64,000 nt of DNA from Chryseobacterium caseinilyticum. Lineage in GTDB: Bacteria; Bacteroidota; Bacteroidia; Flavobacteriales; Weeksellaceae. Shown here one piece after another: positions 54,466-61,656 of this stretch. The DNA lies in assembly GCF_014837145.1 (NCBI RefSeq), contig NZ_JACYFS010000007.1, forward strand, positions 147,008-211,007, written 5' to 3'. The translations under genes were made by a program, and so were the position numbers. The notes under the pieces were generated by a model. It was not told where the DNA came from. It saw only the letters and a program-made list of their open reading frames with translations, and did no database searches. Position 1 is the first letter of the stretch; each line of letters starts with the position of its first letter.

Positions 54466-56085
54466 ATGCAGAAGAAAGTACTGAAAGTAAATCCCAAAGA
54501 CAACGTTATTGTAGCGTTGATGGATTTACCTGCCGGAGAATCGGTGCACTTAGACGGTACAGATTATACGATTCTTAAAGATATTAAAGCAAAACATAAA
54601 TTCGCTGCCGTAGATTTTGAGGATGGCGACCATATTTTAATGTATGGCGTAATCGTTGGAAAAGCCAACCAATCCATCAGTCAGGGCGAAGTGATTACCA
54701 CCGAAAACGTAAAGCACCAGAGTGCAAAAGTGGTCGGCAAAACCGATACTTTGGGCTGGACTCCACCCAATGTTGACAAGTGGAAAGACCGTACGTTCAT
54801 GGGCTACCACCGTGAAGACGGAAAGGTAGGAACAGAAAACGTATGGCTGTTTTTCCCGTTGGTATTCTGCGAAAACAAGAATATCGAAACACTGAAGGAT
54901 ATTTTCGAAAAAGAATTACTTCACGATAAAGCCAGCAAACACCAATTGTTACTTCGTTCTTTACTGAATGGCGGTGCAGCTGCAGATGTTGCGGTGGAAG
55001 AGGAAGAACCGGATACGCGAGTGTTTAAAAATATCGACGTAAGATTCATCACGCACCAGGGCGGTTGTGGCGGAATCCGTCAGGATGCTGAAGCGTTGGG
55101 AAGACTGTTCGCAGGATACGTCAACAACCCGAATGTTGCCGGAGCTACGGTTCTCAGCTTAGGGTGTCAGAATCTTCAGGTTCAGATTTTCATGGATTCA
55201 CTGCATGCATTAGCTCCAGATAACAAAAAACCAATCGTCGTTTACGAACAGCAAAAATCGGGTACCATCGATGAAATGCTGACCGGCGTGATTAAAGATT
55301 CATACGAAGGCATTAAAAAAGCCAACGAAATAGAGAGAAAACCGGCATCCATCACCAAACTGAACATTGGTTTGGAATGTGGCGGCTCAGACGGTTTCTC
55401 AGGAATTTCTGCCAACCCAGTTTTGGGGGAAGTTTCAGATATTATGGCGGCAGTCGGCGGAACTACCATGCTGGCCGAGTTCCCTGAATTGTGTGGAGTA
55501 GAGCAGGAGCTGGTCAACCGTTGCATCAACGATGAAGACGGTGTAAAATTCCTGAAGCTGATGAAAGATTTTGAAGCCTCTGTGGTTGCGGCAGGATCAG
55601 GATTTGATATGAATCCGTCTCCCGGAAACATCAAAGACGGTTTGATTACCGATGCTATGAAATCTGCAGGAGCCTCTAAAAAAGGAGGAGCAGCACCCAT
55701 CGTGGAAGTTCTTGATTTTACAGAATACGCCACAAAACCAGGTCTGAATCTTCTGTGTACTCCCGGAAATGATGCCGAGTGTACAACAGCTTTAGTGGGT
55801 TCAGGTGCAACAGTGGTACTTTTCACTACCGGTCTTGGAACTCCAATGGGAAATCCTATTTCACCGGTTGTAAAGATTTCTTCCAACACGGTTTTGGCAG
55901 AAAAAATGTCAGACATTATCGATTTCAATGCAGGCACTGTAATCAGCGGAGAAAAAACAATTCCCGAAGCTGCAGACGAACTTCTGGAACTCATCATCAA
56001 CGTAGCCAGTGGCGAAGTAAAAACCAAGGCTGACGTTCTTAATCAGAATGATTTCATTCCATGGAGACGCGGTGTCTCTCTGTAA
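54466..56085 (+). CDS. uxaA: Altronate dehydratase (UxaA)
   Basis: 539 residues. An N-terminal SAF-like domain (residues about 10-90: LKVNPKDNVIVALMDLPAGE) is followed by the large C-terminal domain: YHREDGKVGTENVWLFFPLV, FITHQGGCGGIRQDAEALG, LSLGCQNLQVQIF, LNIGLECGGSDGFSGIS and TPGNDAECTTALVGSG. Conserved Cys residues likely hold the iron site. It dehydrates altronate to KDG, joining the two branches. Its last ~10 codons plus terminator are duplicated 555 bp downstream. Confidence 0.95.
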   Translation: MQKKVLKVNPKDNVIVALMDLPAGESVHLDGTDYTILKDIKAKHKFAAVDFEDGDHILMYGVIVGKANQSISQGEVITTENVKHQSAKVVGKTDTLGWTPPNVDKWKDRTFMGYHREDGKVGTENVWLFFPLVFCENKNIETLKDIFEKELLHDKASKHQLLLRSLLNGGAAADVAVEEEEPDTRVFKNIDVRFITHQGGCGGIRQDAEALGRLFAGYVNNPNVAGATVLSLGCQNLQVQIFMDSLHALAPDNKKPIVVYEQQKSGTIDEMLTGVIKDSYEGIKKANEIERKPASITKLNIGLECGGSDGFSGISANPVLGEVSDIMAAVGGTTMLAEFPELCGVEQELVNRCINDEDGVKFLKLMKDFEASVVAAGSGFDMNPSPGNIKDGLITDAMKSAGASKKGGAAPIVEVLDFTEYATKPGLNLLCTPGNDAECTTALVGSGATVVLFTTGLGTPMGNPISPVVKISSNTVLAEKMSDIIDFNAGTVISGEKTIPEAADELLELIINVASGEVKTKADVLNQNDFIPWRRGVSL

Positions 56086-56153
56086 TGGGTTAATTATATT
56101 AAATATTAGGGTTGAAAATGCTTCTTACTTCGGTGGGGAGCATTTTCTTTTTT
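56056..56153 (+). repeat. Direct repeat copy 1: uxaA 3' end plus terminator
   Basis: 98 bp, from the codons of IPWRRGVSL at the end of uxaA through the terminator T-run. A copy with about ten changes is at 56611-56708, offset exactly 555 bp. Confidence 0.75.
56114..56153 (+). terminator. Rho-independent terminator of uxaA
   Basis: GAAAATGCTTC ... GGAGCATTTTC stem around CTTCGG loop region, followed by TTTTTT (56148-56153). Strong hairpin plus U-tract directly after uxaA. Confidence 0.8.
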
Positions 56154-56197
56154 GAGTATCGGGAATTTACAAATTCCAAAAATTTGATATTTATGGT

Positions 56198-56554
56198 TTA
56201 TTTACCAATACTTTGTAGGAAAATAGACATTTGATGAAGGATATCTAATACTTCGTCAAAACTTAATGTAAGATATTCTTTATCATTATACTGTCCAGTT
56301 ACGAAAGCACCAATATCGTTAAACACGGTTATTATCCCTGGCGAATATTCAAAACCAATATCAAATCCATCATTTCCATCTTCATCACTAAATATTCCAG
56401 CCTTACACTGGTTAGTCCATTTTATATCTTCTTTTAAATCTTCTGAATACCAGTTCTTACCACTTAACAATTCAAGTGATTTATGTTTTTTTTCAAATGG
56501 TTTAATATAAAGCCAATTAGATTCTCGATCGTATTCAAATTTTAATTTTATCAT
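56198..56554 (-). CDS. Hypothetical protein, immunity-like
   Basis: 118 residues, no signal peptide: MIKLKFEYDRESNWLYIKPF, then ELLSGKNWYSEDLKEDIKWT and acidic GIFSDEDGNDGFDIGF, ending in an amphipathic helix FDEVLDILHQMSIFLQSIG. Small, acidic, single-domain: the look of orphan immunity proteins of contact-dependent toxins, but no toxin gene adjoins. It lies alone between the two copies of the uxaA tail, which suggests it was inserted or captured there. Confidence 0.5.
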   Translation of the reverse strand: MIKLKFEYDRESNWLYIKPFEKKHKSLELLSGKNWYSEDLKEDIKWTNQCKAGIFSDEDGNDGFDIGFEYSPGIITVFNDIGAFVTGQYNDKEYLTLSFDEVLDILHQMSIFLQSIGK

Positions 56555-56610
56555 GAGTTTTTTTATTATTAAATTGACTTAAATCAAGAAAGAATTATAT
56601 TACATTGAGA

Positions 56611-56708
56611 ATTCTATGGAGATGCGGCGTCTCACTATAATGAGTTAATTATATTAAATATTAGGGTTGAAAATGCTTCTTGCTTCGGTAGGGAGCATTT
56701 TCTTTTTT
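56611..56708 (+). pseudogene. Duplicated uxaA 3'-end remnant with terminator
   Basis: Reads ILWRCGVSL and stop, against IPWRRGVSL at the true uxaA end, then the same spacer TTAATTATATTAAATATTAG and a terminator (GAAAATGCTTCTTGC ... GGAGCATTTTCTTTTTT, 56669-56708). No uxaA sequence precedes it, so only the last 30 bases of the gene are carried. Confidence 0.75.
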
Positions 56709-56711
56709 ATT

Positions 56712-56820
56712 GATAGCGCGGATTTGCAATCCGTGCTTATTTCCTACTTACAATAATTAGCTTTAACATTTTGATAGCGTTACAGTACTGCAAAGTCACG
56801 GATTGCAAATCCGCGACATC
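56712..56820. repeat. Inverted REP pair (BIME-like) 1
   Basis: GATAGCGCGGATTTGCAATCC (56712-56736) and the reverse GTCACGGATTGCAAATCCGC then GACATC (56795-56820), separated by about 60 bp including TAGCTTTAACATTTTGATA. The same pair and spacer recur at 57496-57606. Confidence 0.75.
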
Positions 56821-56833
56821 GTATAGAATTAAA

Positions 56834-57313
56834 TTAATCTAAACTCATTGCAAATAAATGGGTGAAATTTTCCCATATATTAAGTTCATTTTTTCTAAAT
56901 AACTCCACACATTCTGATCCTTTTAAATTACTTTCTCCAAAATTGTTTTGATATGTCACTTTAATGATTAATAAATCTCTGTCCAAAGTAATGATGGGTT
57001 TAGAAAATCTGAAGTGTGTATCTCTTTTTTGAAGAATTTGACTTTTTGGAATAAACTCAATATTTAATTGTTTCTTATAATTTTCGGCATCCCAAGAAAC
57101 TGCATTTTGTTTAAAATTGAATTGATCATTAAGGAAAATCTTTTCCTCCTCATTTTTTGAAAGATATTTCAATATTTGATTTTTTGTGAAATCATCATAT
57201 TCTTCGATTTCTAATTGATAAATGTTTGTGGTGCGATGACTATTTAAAATTTTAGAGATGAAATTAATAATGGTTTCATTTACTTCATTATTTGAAATTT
57301 GTGTAGAATACAT
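56834..57313 (-). CDS. Hypothetical protein, 159 residues
   Basis: Cytoplasmic, no signal peptide: MYSTQISNNEVNETIINFIS, Asn/Lys/Ile-rich. The C-terminal half alternates beta strands (FRFSKPIITLDRDLLIIKVT) and ends NIWENFTHLFAMSLD. I do not recognise the family. Strongly AT-rich codons, like its neighbours, suggest acquired DNA. Flanked by REP sequences on both sides. Could be an immunity or a phage-derived accessory protein. Confidence 0.55.
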   Translation of the reverse strand: MYSTQISNNEVNETIINFISKILNSHRTTNIYQLEIEEYDDFTKNQILKYLSKNEEEKIFLNDQFNFKQNAVSWDAENYKKQLNIEFIPKSQILQKRDTHFRFSKPIITLDRDLLIIKVTYQNNFGESNLKGSECVELFRKNELNIWENFTHLFAMSLD

Positions 57314-57448
57314 AATTTTAAAGAAGATTTATAATAATGACGATAAAAATTTGATTTTAAATATTTAGACGTTGTTATTCATTAAAATAATAAAATAAAC
57401 AATAATAGGCAATTTTGAATTTCAAATCGATATTTCGATTTACAACTT

Positions 57449-57606
57449 GATGTCGCGGATTTGCAATCCGTGACTACAACGCACAACAATCAGCCGATAG
57501 CGCGGATTTGCAATCTGTGCTTATTTCCTACTTGTAATTAGTAGCTTTAACATTTTGATAACATTTCATTGAGCGTAAAGTCAAGGATTTCAAATTTGCG
57601 ACATCG
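57449..57606. repeat. REP copy plus inverted REP pair 2
   Basis: GATGTCGCGGATTTGCAATCC (57449-57474), then GATAGCGCGGATTTGCAATCT (57496-57520) and a decayed reverse copy GTCAAGGATTTCAAATTTGC (57580-57606). The pair repeats the spacer text of 56737-56790. It fills the 343-bp gap 57314-57656. Confidence 0.7.
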
Positions 57607-57656
57607 GGTATTACAGGCCACATATAACGTTTCTGAGCATTTTCTTTTTTAATAAA

Positions 57657-58025
57657 CTAGCGTTTGTTTTTCATATTATCAACAAATATTTTATTTAATA
57701 TTTGTATAGACAATTGCCCATAAAGTATTTTTGCTAACTCAATAGAAATATCTTTGTCTTTATTTTTATAGGAAATTTTTAATGATTCATATCCATTAGT
57801 TTTTATAATAATTTCAAATAACTTTTCATTCACTTTAGAAACGTAACTGATGTTATATTTTCTGCAAATATTTAAAAATTGTTCAAAAAAATATAGTTCT
57901 TTTGAATTCGGTAATTCTTTTTCGATAATATTTACTACGGTTGAATTATTACCTTCATTTTGCTGAATCTCTAAAATCTCATTTTTAAATATACTTCTAT
58001 TAATATGTGGATTAAAATTAGTCAT
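57657..58025 (-). CDS. Hypothetical protein, 122 residues
   Basis: MTNFNPHINRSIFKNEILEI, Asn/Lys/Ile-rich, helix then strands (KLFEIIIKTNGYESLKISYK), ending LNKIFVDNMKNKR. No signal, no recognised domain. It lies 17 bp after the next gene's stop on the same strand (58043), so the two probably share a transcript, as toxin-immunity-type small genes often do. Confidence 0.5.
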   Translation of the reverse strand: MTNFNPHINRSIFKNEILEIQQNEGNNSTVVNIIEKELPNSKELYFFEQFLNICRKYNISYVSKVNEKLFEIIIKTNGYESLKISYKNKDKDISIELAKILYGQLSIQILNKIFVDNMKNKR

Positions 58026-58042
58026 TTATAAATTTATTTGAT

Positions 58043-58465
58043 CTATTCATTCATCAGGCCAAATCCGTCTGGAACTTTTTTGGAATTTATTCTGTTGTAT
58101 GGCCAAATATAAATCGTTTTAACAATATTTGAATTTGCGTCTATTAAATTATATTCATCAATTGGGGCACTGACAATACTACATTTCATCGAACCGGTTC
58201 TTTCCCAAGTATACTGAGAAGAACCTGGTTTTATATAGATTAATCTATTTAAATATTTTCTGGATTCAGAAACACTTGTTAACAGAATAGGATTGTCTTT
58301 TGAGTAACCATATTCACCTACATGATTAGGTAGTTCATCATTGTCGGTACCTTCTTCTTCTTTAATCTTTTTTACCATGGCTTCCATTTTTGCCATAAAA
58401 TCTGTCGAACTTGTTACTTCTAATGATTCTTTTTTATTTTTCCTGAAAAAATTAAATATTCCCAT
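58043..58465 (-). CDS. Hypothetical protein, 140 residues
   Basis: MGIFNFFRKNKKESLEVTSS starts a basic N-terminus, then an acidic helix MAKMEAMVKKIKEEEGTDND, then beta strands with KPGSSQYTWERTGSMKCSI and ENDING ERINSKKVPDGFGLMNE-like tail NRINSKKVPDGFGLMNE. No transmembrane segment. Family not recognised; resembles small polymorphic-toxin immunity proteins in style only. Upstream of and co-oriented with the 57657 gene. Confidence 0.5.
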   Translation of the reverse strand: MGIFNFFRKNKKESLEVTSSTDFMAKMEAMVKKIKEEEGTDNDELPNHVGEYGYSKDNPILLTSVSESRKYLNRLIYIKPGSSQYTWERTGSMKCSIVSAPIDEYNLIDANSNIVKTIYIWPYNRINSKKVPDGFGLMNE

Positions 58466-58638
58466 TATATTATGGATATTTTATTAGCTTATTTATTTTG
58501 AAAATCAAATACAATAATAGTCTCACGTAAGTCGTCGATCCAATTATATTTTAATAAAAATACTAAAATAAAGAATGACAGCAAATTTTGCATTTATATT
58601 CTACTTATTATTCAGAAAATTACAAAATGTTTCATTCC

Positions 58639-58681
58639 GATGTCGCAGATTTTCCGATGTCGCGGATTTGCAATCCGTGAC
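58639..58681. repeat. REP, partial plus full copy, 3' side of the RAYT
   Basis: A truncated GATGTCGCAGATTTT (58639) directly followed by the full GATGTCGCGGATTTGCAATCC then GTGAC (58656-58681), 17 bp beyond the RAYT stop. Confidence 0.8.
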
Positions 58682-58697
58682 AACACCACTCAACAAA

Positions 58698-59252
58698 TCA
58701 CCCCATAAAAACCACAAAAACATCTAAAGCATTATCTAATTCTGCATAATTTCTGGCACTGCTGAAATAGTAATGCTCAGCTTCTGCCACTATTTTCTGT
58801 TTTACGGGATTTTGATGAATATAATTGATCTTCTCTTTAATCCATTTATTTGAAAAAACTTCTTCAGCGTGGTAACCATCTTGCCAAACTTTAAACTTTT
58901 GCTCTCTGGTTAAATGCTCACAGGATTTTTGAAAATATTGCAGCATCCATTCCTTTCTGCTTTCAGGTTCAGAATGTATGGTTTCGATTATTTTTTTCGA
59001 AGTAAACTTTTTAAAATCTCTCATAATTTCAGATACAGTGTATCTACTGTCTGCACGACAAAATAAGTGAAGATGATTTGACATTAAGCAGTATGCAAAA
59101 ATGGAAAGGCCTTTCTGAGTTTGACAATATTTCAAAGAATCTATAATGACCATTTTTTGCGATAACCTTGTGAATACATCAACCCAGCCTACCGTTGTAA
59201 TTGTAATAAAGTACGCTTGATCGATATCTAAAGCTTTGTATTTTGTAGACAT
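58698..59252 (-). CDS. REP-associated tyrosine transposase (RAYT)
   Basis: 184 residues. Y1/IS200-like HUH transposase: YFITITTVGWVDVF, HUH motif LMSNHLHLFCRA (His60, His62), and the conserved YIHQNPVKQKIV with the catalytic Tyr region. C-terminus HYYFSSARNYAELDNALDVF. RAYTs act on REP hairpins without moving as classic IS elements. It is flanked on both sides by inverted REPs (58639-58681, 59294-59340), as in a REPtron. Fragments of its 3' end recur at 61690-62120. Confidence 0.9.
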   Translation of the reverse strand: MSTKYKALDIDQAYFITITTVGWVDVFTRLSQKMVIIDSLKYCQTQKGLSIFAYCLMSNHLHLFCRADSRYTVSEIMRDFKKFTSKKIIETIHSEPESRKEWMLQYFQKSCEHLTREQKFKVWQDGYHAEEVFSNKWIKEKINYIHQNPVKQKIVAEAEHYYFSSARNYAELDNALDVFVVFMG

Positions 59253-59293
59253 CTATGTTTTATTTAAAAGTACAAAATTTTATAATTGAAAAA

Positions 59294-59340
59294 GTCACGG
59301 ATTGCAAATCCGCGACATCGGTTTGCAAATCCGCAACATC
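59294..59340. repeat. REP, full plus partial copy, 5' side of the RAYT
   Basis: GTCACGGATTGCAAATCCGC then GACATC (59294-59319), followed by the partial TTTGCAAATCCGCAACATC (59322-59340). Orientation is opposite to the 3'-side copy. Beyond it, to 59520, the sequence has an inverted pair TTCTCGATACGATTTTT and AAAATCTACTCGAAGTGACG and no gene. Confidence 0.8.
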
Positions 59341-59520
59341 GGTAATAGATTTATCTTCAAAACTACAAACTTCTCGATACGATTTTTTTCAAAAATCTAC
59401 TCGAAGTGACGGGAGTATGTTAAAATGTAAAACGGCATTATTATAATTTATAGAAAATACATAAGGCTGAAATTTTCACTTCAGCCCCGCATGGTAAAAC
59501 ATTGGAATTACAGACAGGTT

Positions 59521-59836
59521 TTATCCTGTTACTTTTAAAGCCTGAATTTTTCCGTCAGCAATTTTAAAATGAAATTTCAAAATCACAGGACTTCCCGGAA
59601 ATGATCCTGCTATTTTTGCCGACAGTATATCTTCTTTTTCATCATAATCTACCGGCTCCATCGTATCTTGATGTTCTTTATTGGATTTGTCTATCCACTG
59701 TTCGATTTCGTTTCTGCCTGTATGCGTTTAACCTTCGTCAAAAACTGTGGCTGTATCTGCAAAACACTGGGCAAAGGCAACTTTCAAAGCTGTTCTTCGC
59801 TTTTACTAATTCTTCAATTACTTTTGGTAATATCAT
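59521..59836 (-). pseudogene. Decayed tandem copy of the SnoaL-like gene
   Basis: 316 bp that align with 59910-60227 (offset 389 bp). Starts MILPKVIEELVKAKNSFE, then loses frame (the wanted text FAQCFADTATVFDEG reads in another frame) and has an in-frame stop TAA in place of a Lys codon at 59728-59730 (DEG-stop-THTG against DEGKTHNG). The 3' half, from KWIDKSNKEHQDTMEPVDYDE-like text to LKVTG, is still close to the parent. A recent duplicate that has lost function. Confidence 0.85.
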
Positions 59837-59909
59837 ATTTTCGGTTTTAAAAGTGATAAAATATTGATACTTGTAATGATATTAAAAACAGTAGGTTTCC
59901 AGACAGGTT

Positions 59910-60227
59910 TTATCCTGTTACTTTTAAAGCCTGAATTTTTCCGTCAGCAATTTTAAAATGAAATTTCAAAATCAGAGGACTTCCCGGAAATGATCCTGCA
60001 ATTTTTGCCGACAGTATATCTTTTTTTTCATCATAATCTACCGGCTCCATTGTGGCTTTGTTGTCTTTGTTGGATCTGTCGATCCACTTTTCAATCTCTG
60101 CCTTGCCGTTGTGCGTTTTGCCTTCATCAGATACCTGGGCATCTTCGGCGAAACAGTCTGCATAGGCAGCGCTGTTAAATTCGTTTTGGGTCTTTACTAA
60201 TTCTGAGATGATGTTTGGTAATTGCAT
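59910..60227 (-). CDS. SnoaL/NTF2-like domain protein
   Basis: 105 residues: MQLPNIISELVKTQNEFNSA then AYADCFAEDAQVSDEGKTH, KAEIEKWIDRSNKDNKATM, and ILKFHFKIADGKIQALKVT. This is the SnoaL-like fold of small cone-shaped dimers, used as enzymes or binding proteins. No signal peptide. It lies 19 bp after the SDR gene and is next to an HxlR regulator, an arrangement common for electrophile/redox-stress genes. Confidence 0.8.
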   Translation of the reverse strand: MQLPNIISELVKTQNEFNSAAYADCFAEDAQVSDEGKTHNGKAEIEKWIDRSNKDNKATMEPVDYDEKKDILSAKIAGSFPGSPLILKFHFKIADGKIQALKVTG

Positions 60228-60246
60228 TATATTATATTTTAAATGA

Positions 60247-61038
60247 TTAAATAGTGGGTACGGTACCGCCGTCGATGACGTATTCGGTTCCTGTTAAATA
60301 GCTGGCTCTGGGAGAGACAAGAAAACCTACAAATTCGGCAACCTCTCTCGGTTCGGAAGGTCTGCCAAAAGGAATTCCGCCCAGTGCGGCCATCACGCCC
60401 TGTTGCGCTTGCTCTATAGTGCTGTTTGGGTTTCTTGCAATTTCGCCCAGCCAGTCTTTCGATGCTGTCGTATTGATCCATCCCGGTGAAACAGCCAAAA
60501 CACGGACACCTTTTGGAGTTACTTCATTCGACAGACTTTTACTGTAATTTCTCAATGCTGCTTTTGAAGCGGCTTAAGGCAAAGTAGAATCATACAGAGG
60601 AAGCTTACCCTGAATGGAAGCAATGTGGATGATAACGCCACTTTTCCGCTCAAGCATTTGCGGCAAAAACCCACGGTCTAATCGCACGGGAGCTAGTAAA
60701 TTAGCCTTTAAAGTAGATTCCCAGTCCTCATCCGATAATGCATTAAAGCCACCGGCAGGTGTTGTTGATGAGCCGAGGTTGTTGATCAGAATATCCAGCC
60801 GGCCATACGCAGACATGATTTCACTGATTACCTTCTGTGTTCCTTCCGCAGTACTTAAATCTGCAGCAATGAAATGCAGATTGCTGTTTTCTTCTTCCGG
60901 TGCATTTCTTGCCGAAATGATCACTGTTGCGCCGGCCTGCAAAAGTCTTTCTGCAATCGCTTTTCCGGTTCCTTTTGTACCTCCAGTTACCAGAGCAATT
61001 TGGCCTGATAACTCATTGTTGAAATTAAACTGTTCCAT
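60247..61038 (-). pseudogene. SDR oxidoreductase with a stop codon at its catalytic tyrosine
   Basis: The full frame would be 263 residues: TGG-type cofactor motif LVTGGTKGTGKAIAE, LINNLGSSTTPAGG, and a catalytic region that should read LYDSTLPYAASKAAL. Codon 155 is TAA (60574-60576), exactly where the catalytic Tyr of YxxxK stands; the frame continues intact with AASKAALRNYSKSLSNEV to the C-terminus GGTVPTI. The rest shows no decay, so the lesion is recent, a sequencing error, or a readthrough site. Divergent from hxlR. Confidence 0.85.
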
Positions 61039-61097
61039 TTTTATAATTATTTATAGGACAAAATTGGGCTATAAAAACAGTTTGTACAAGTACGGAA

Positions 61098-61145
61098 TTA
61101 CGATTCAGATAGGGATAAATTATTCCCCTATTGTGCAAATCGTAA
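61098..61145. promoter_or_regulatory. Inverted repeat between SDR and hxlR, operator candidate
   Basis: TTACGATT (61098-61105) with ATAGGG (61109-61114), mirrored by CCCTAT (61126-61131) and AATCGTAA (61138-61145). It covers the space between the -33 and -7 boxes of hxlR, so binding would block its promoter. A second palindrome, GTACAAGTAC, is at 61084-61093. Confidence 0.55.
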
Positions 61146-61161
61146 CATACGTTTAAATTTG
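61131..61161 (+). promoter_or_regulatory. hxlR promoter: TTG, 20-bp spacer, TAAATTTG
   Basis: TTG at 61131-61133, 20 bp, then TAAATTTG at 61154-61161, the best full promoter match in the window. The box ends 4 bp before ATG 61166, giving a predicted leaderless transcript. Confidence 0.6.
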
Positions 61162-61165
61162 CTTT

Positions 61166-61552
61166 ATGTATGAGAGAAAAATAATCCCGAACTTAAATTG
61201 CGGTCTTGACCTTATCGGTGAGGTACTTTACGGCAAATGGAAAATACGTCTGCTCTGGTTTATCGACCAAGGACATCAAAGGCCGAGTGAATTACAGCGC
61301 AAAATCCCTGATGCAACGCGTAGAGTATTAAATATACAGTTGAAAGAACTGGAAGATCACGAATTGATTACCAAGAAAATTTATCCTGTTGTGCCGCCCA
61401 AAGTAGAGTACAGTCTTACTGAACTGGGAAAAAGCGTTATACCTATAATTTTGCAGTTGGGAATTTGGGGTGATCAAAACGAAACGCACTTACGTACTGT
61501 TATTCTAAAGCGTCTGAACGCAGAAAGCGAGATGCTTCGTGTGGAAGAGTAG
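61166..61552 (+). CDS. HxlR-family transcriptional regulator
   Basis: 128 residues, winged helix: LDLIGEVLYGKWKIRLLWFI, then PSELQRKIPDATRRVLNIQL (recognition helix) and the wing KIYPVVPPKVEYSLTELGKS. HxlR proteins often sense electrophiles or redox stress through a Cys; here a Cys is in LNCGLDLIG (residue 12), the position used by many family members. It likely controls the divergent SDR-SnoaL genes and itself through the 61098-61145 inverted repeat. Confidence 0.9.
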   Translation: MYERKIIPNLNCGLDLIGEVLYGKWKIRLLWFIDQGHQRPSELQRKIPDATRRVLNIQLKELEDHELITKKIYPVVPPKVEYSLTELGKSVIPIILQLGIWGDQNETHLRTVILKRLNAESEMLRVEE

Positions 61553-61656
61553 GGAAGGATGCGTGTTGTATAATTATATAATTTACGGGAATATTTTTAT
61601 AGCCCAATTACTCAACTAAGTTCTGCACAGCAAATATCAAAGATTGTAAGTATAAT

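Noticed and set aside
55242..56027. Open frame of 261 codons antisense to uxaA
   Set aside because: It lies wholly within a clear enzyme gene on the other strand, has no signal, motif or start context, and its composition mirrors uxaA codons.
59601..59867. 88-codon plus-strand open frame
   Set aside because: Antisense shadow of the SnoaL pseudogene.
60614..61156. Open frame of 180 codons on the plus strand across the SDR gene
   Set aside because: Antisense shadow of the SDR coding frame, Ser/Ala-rich, with no domain; it also covers the operator region.
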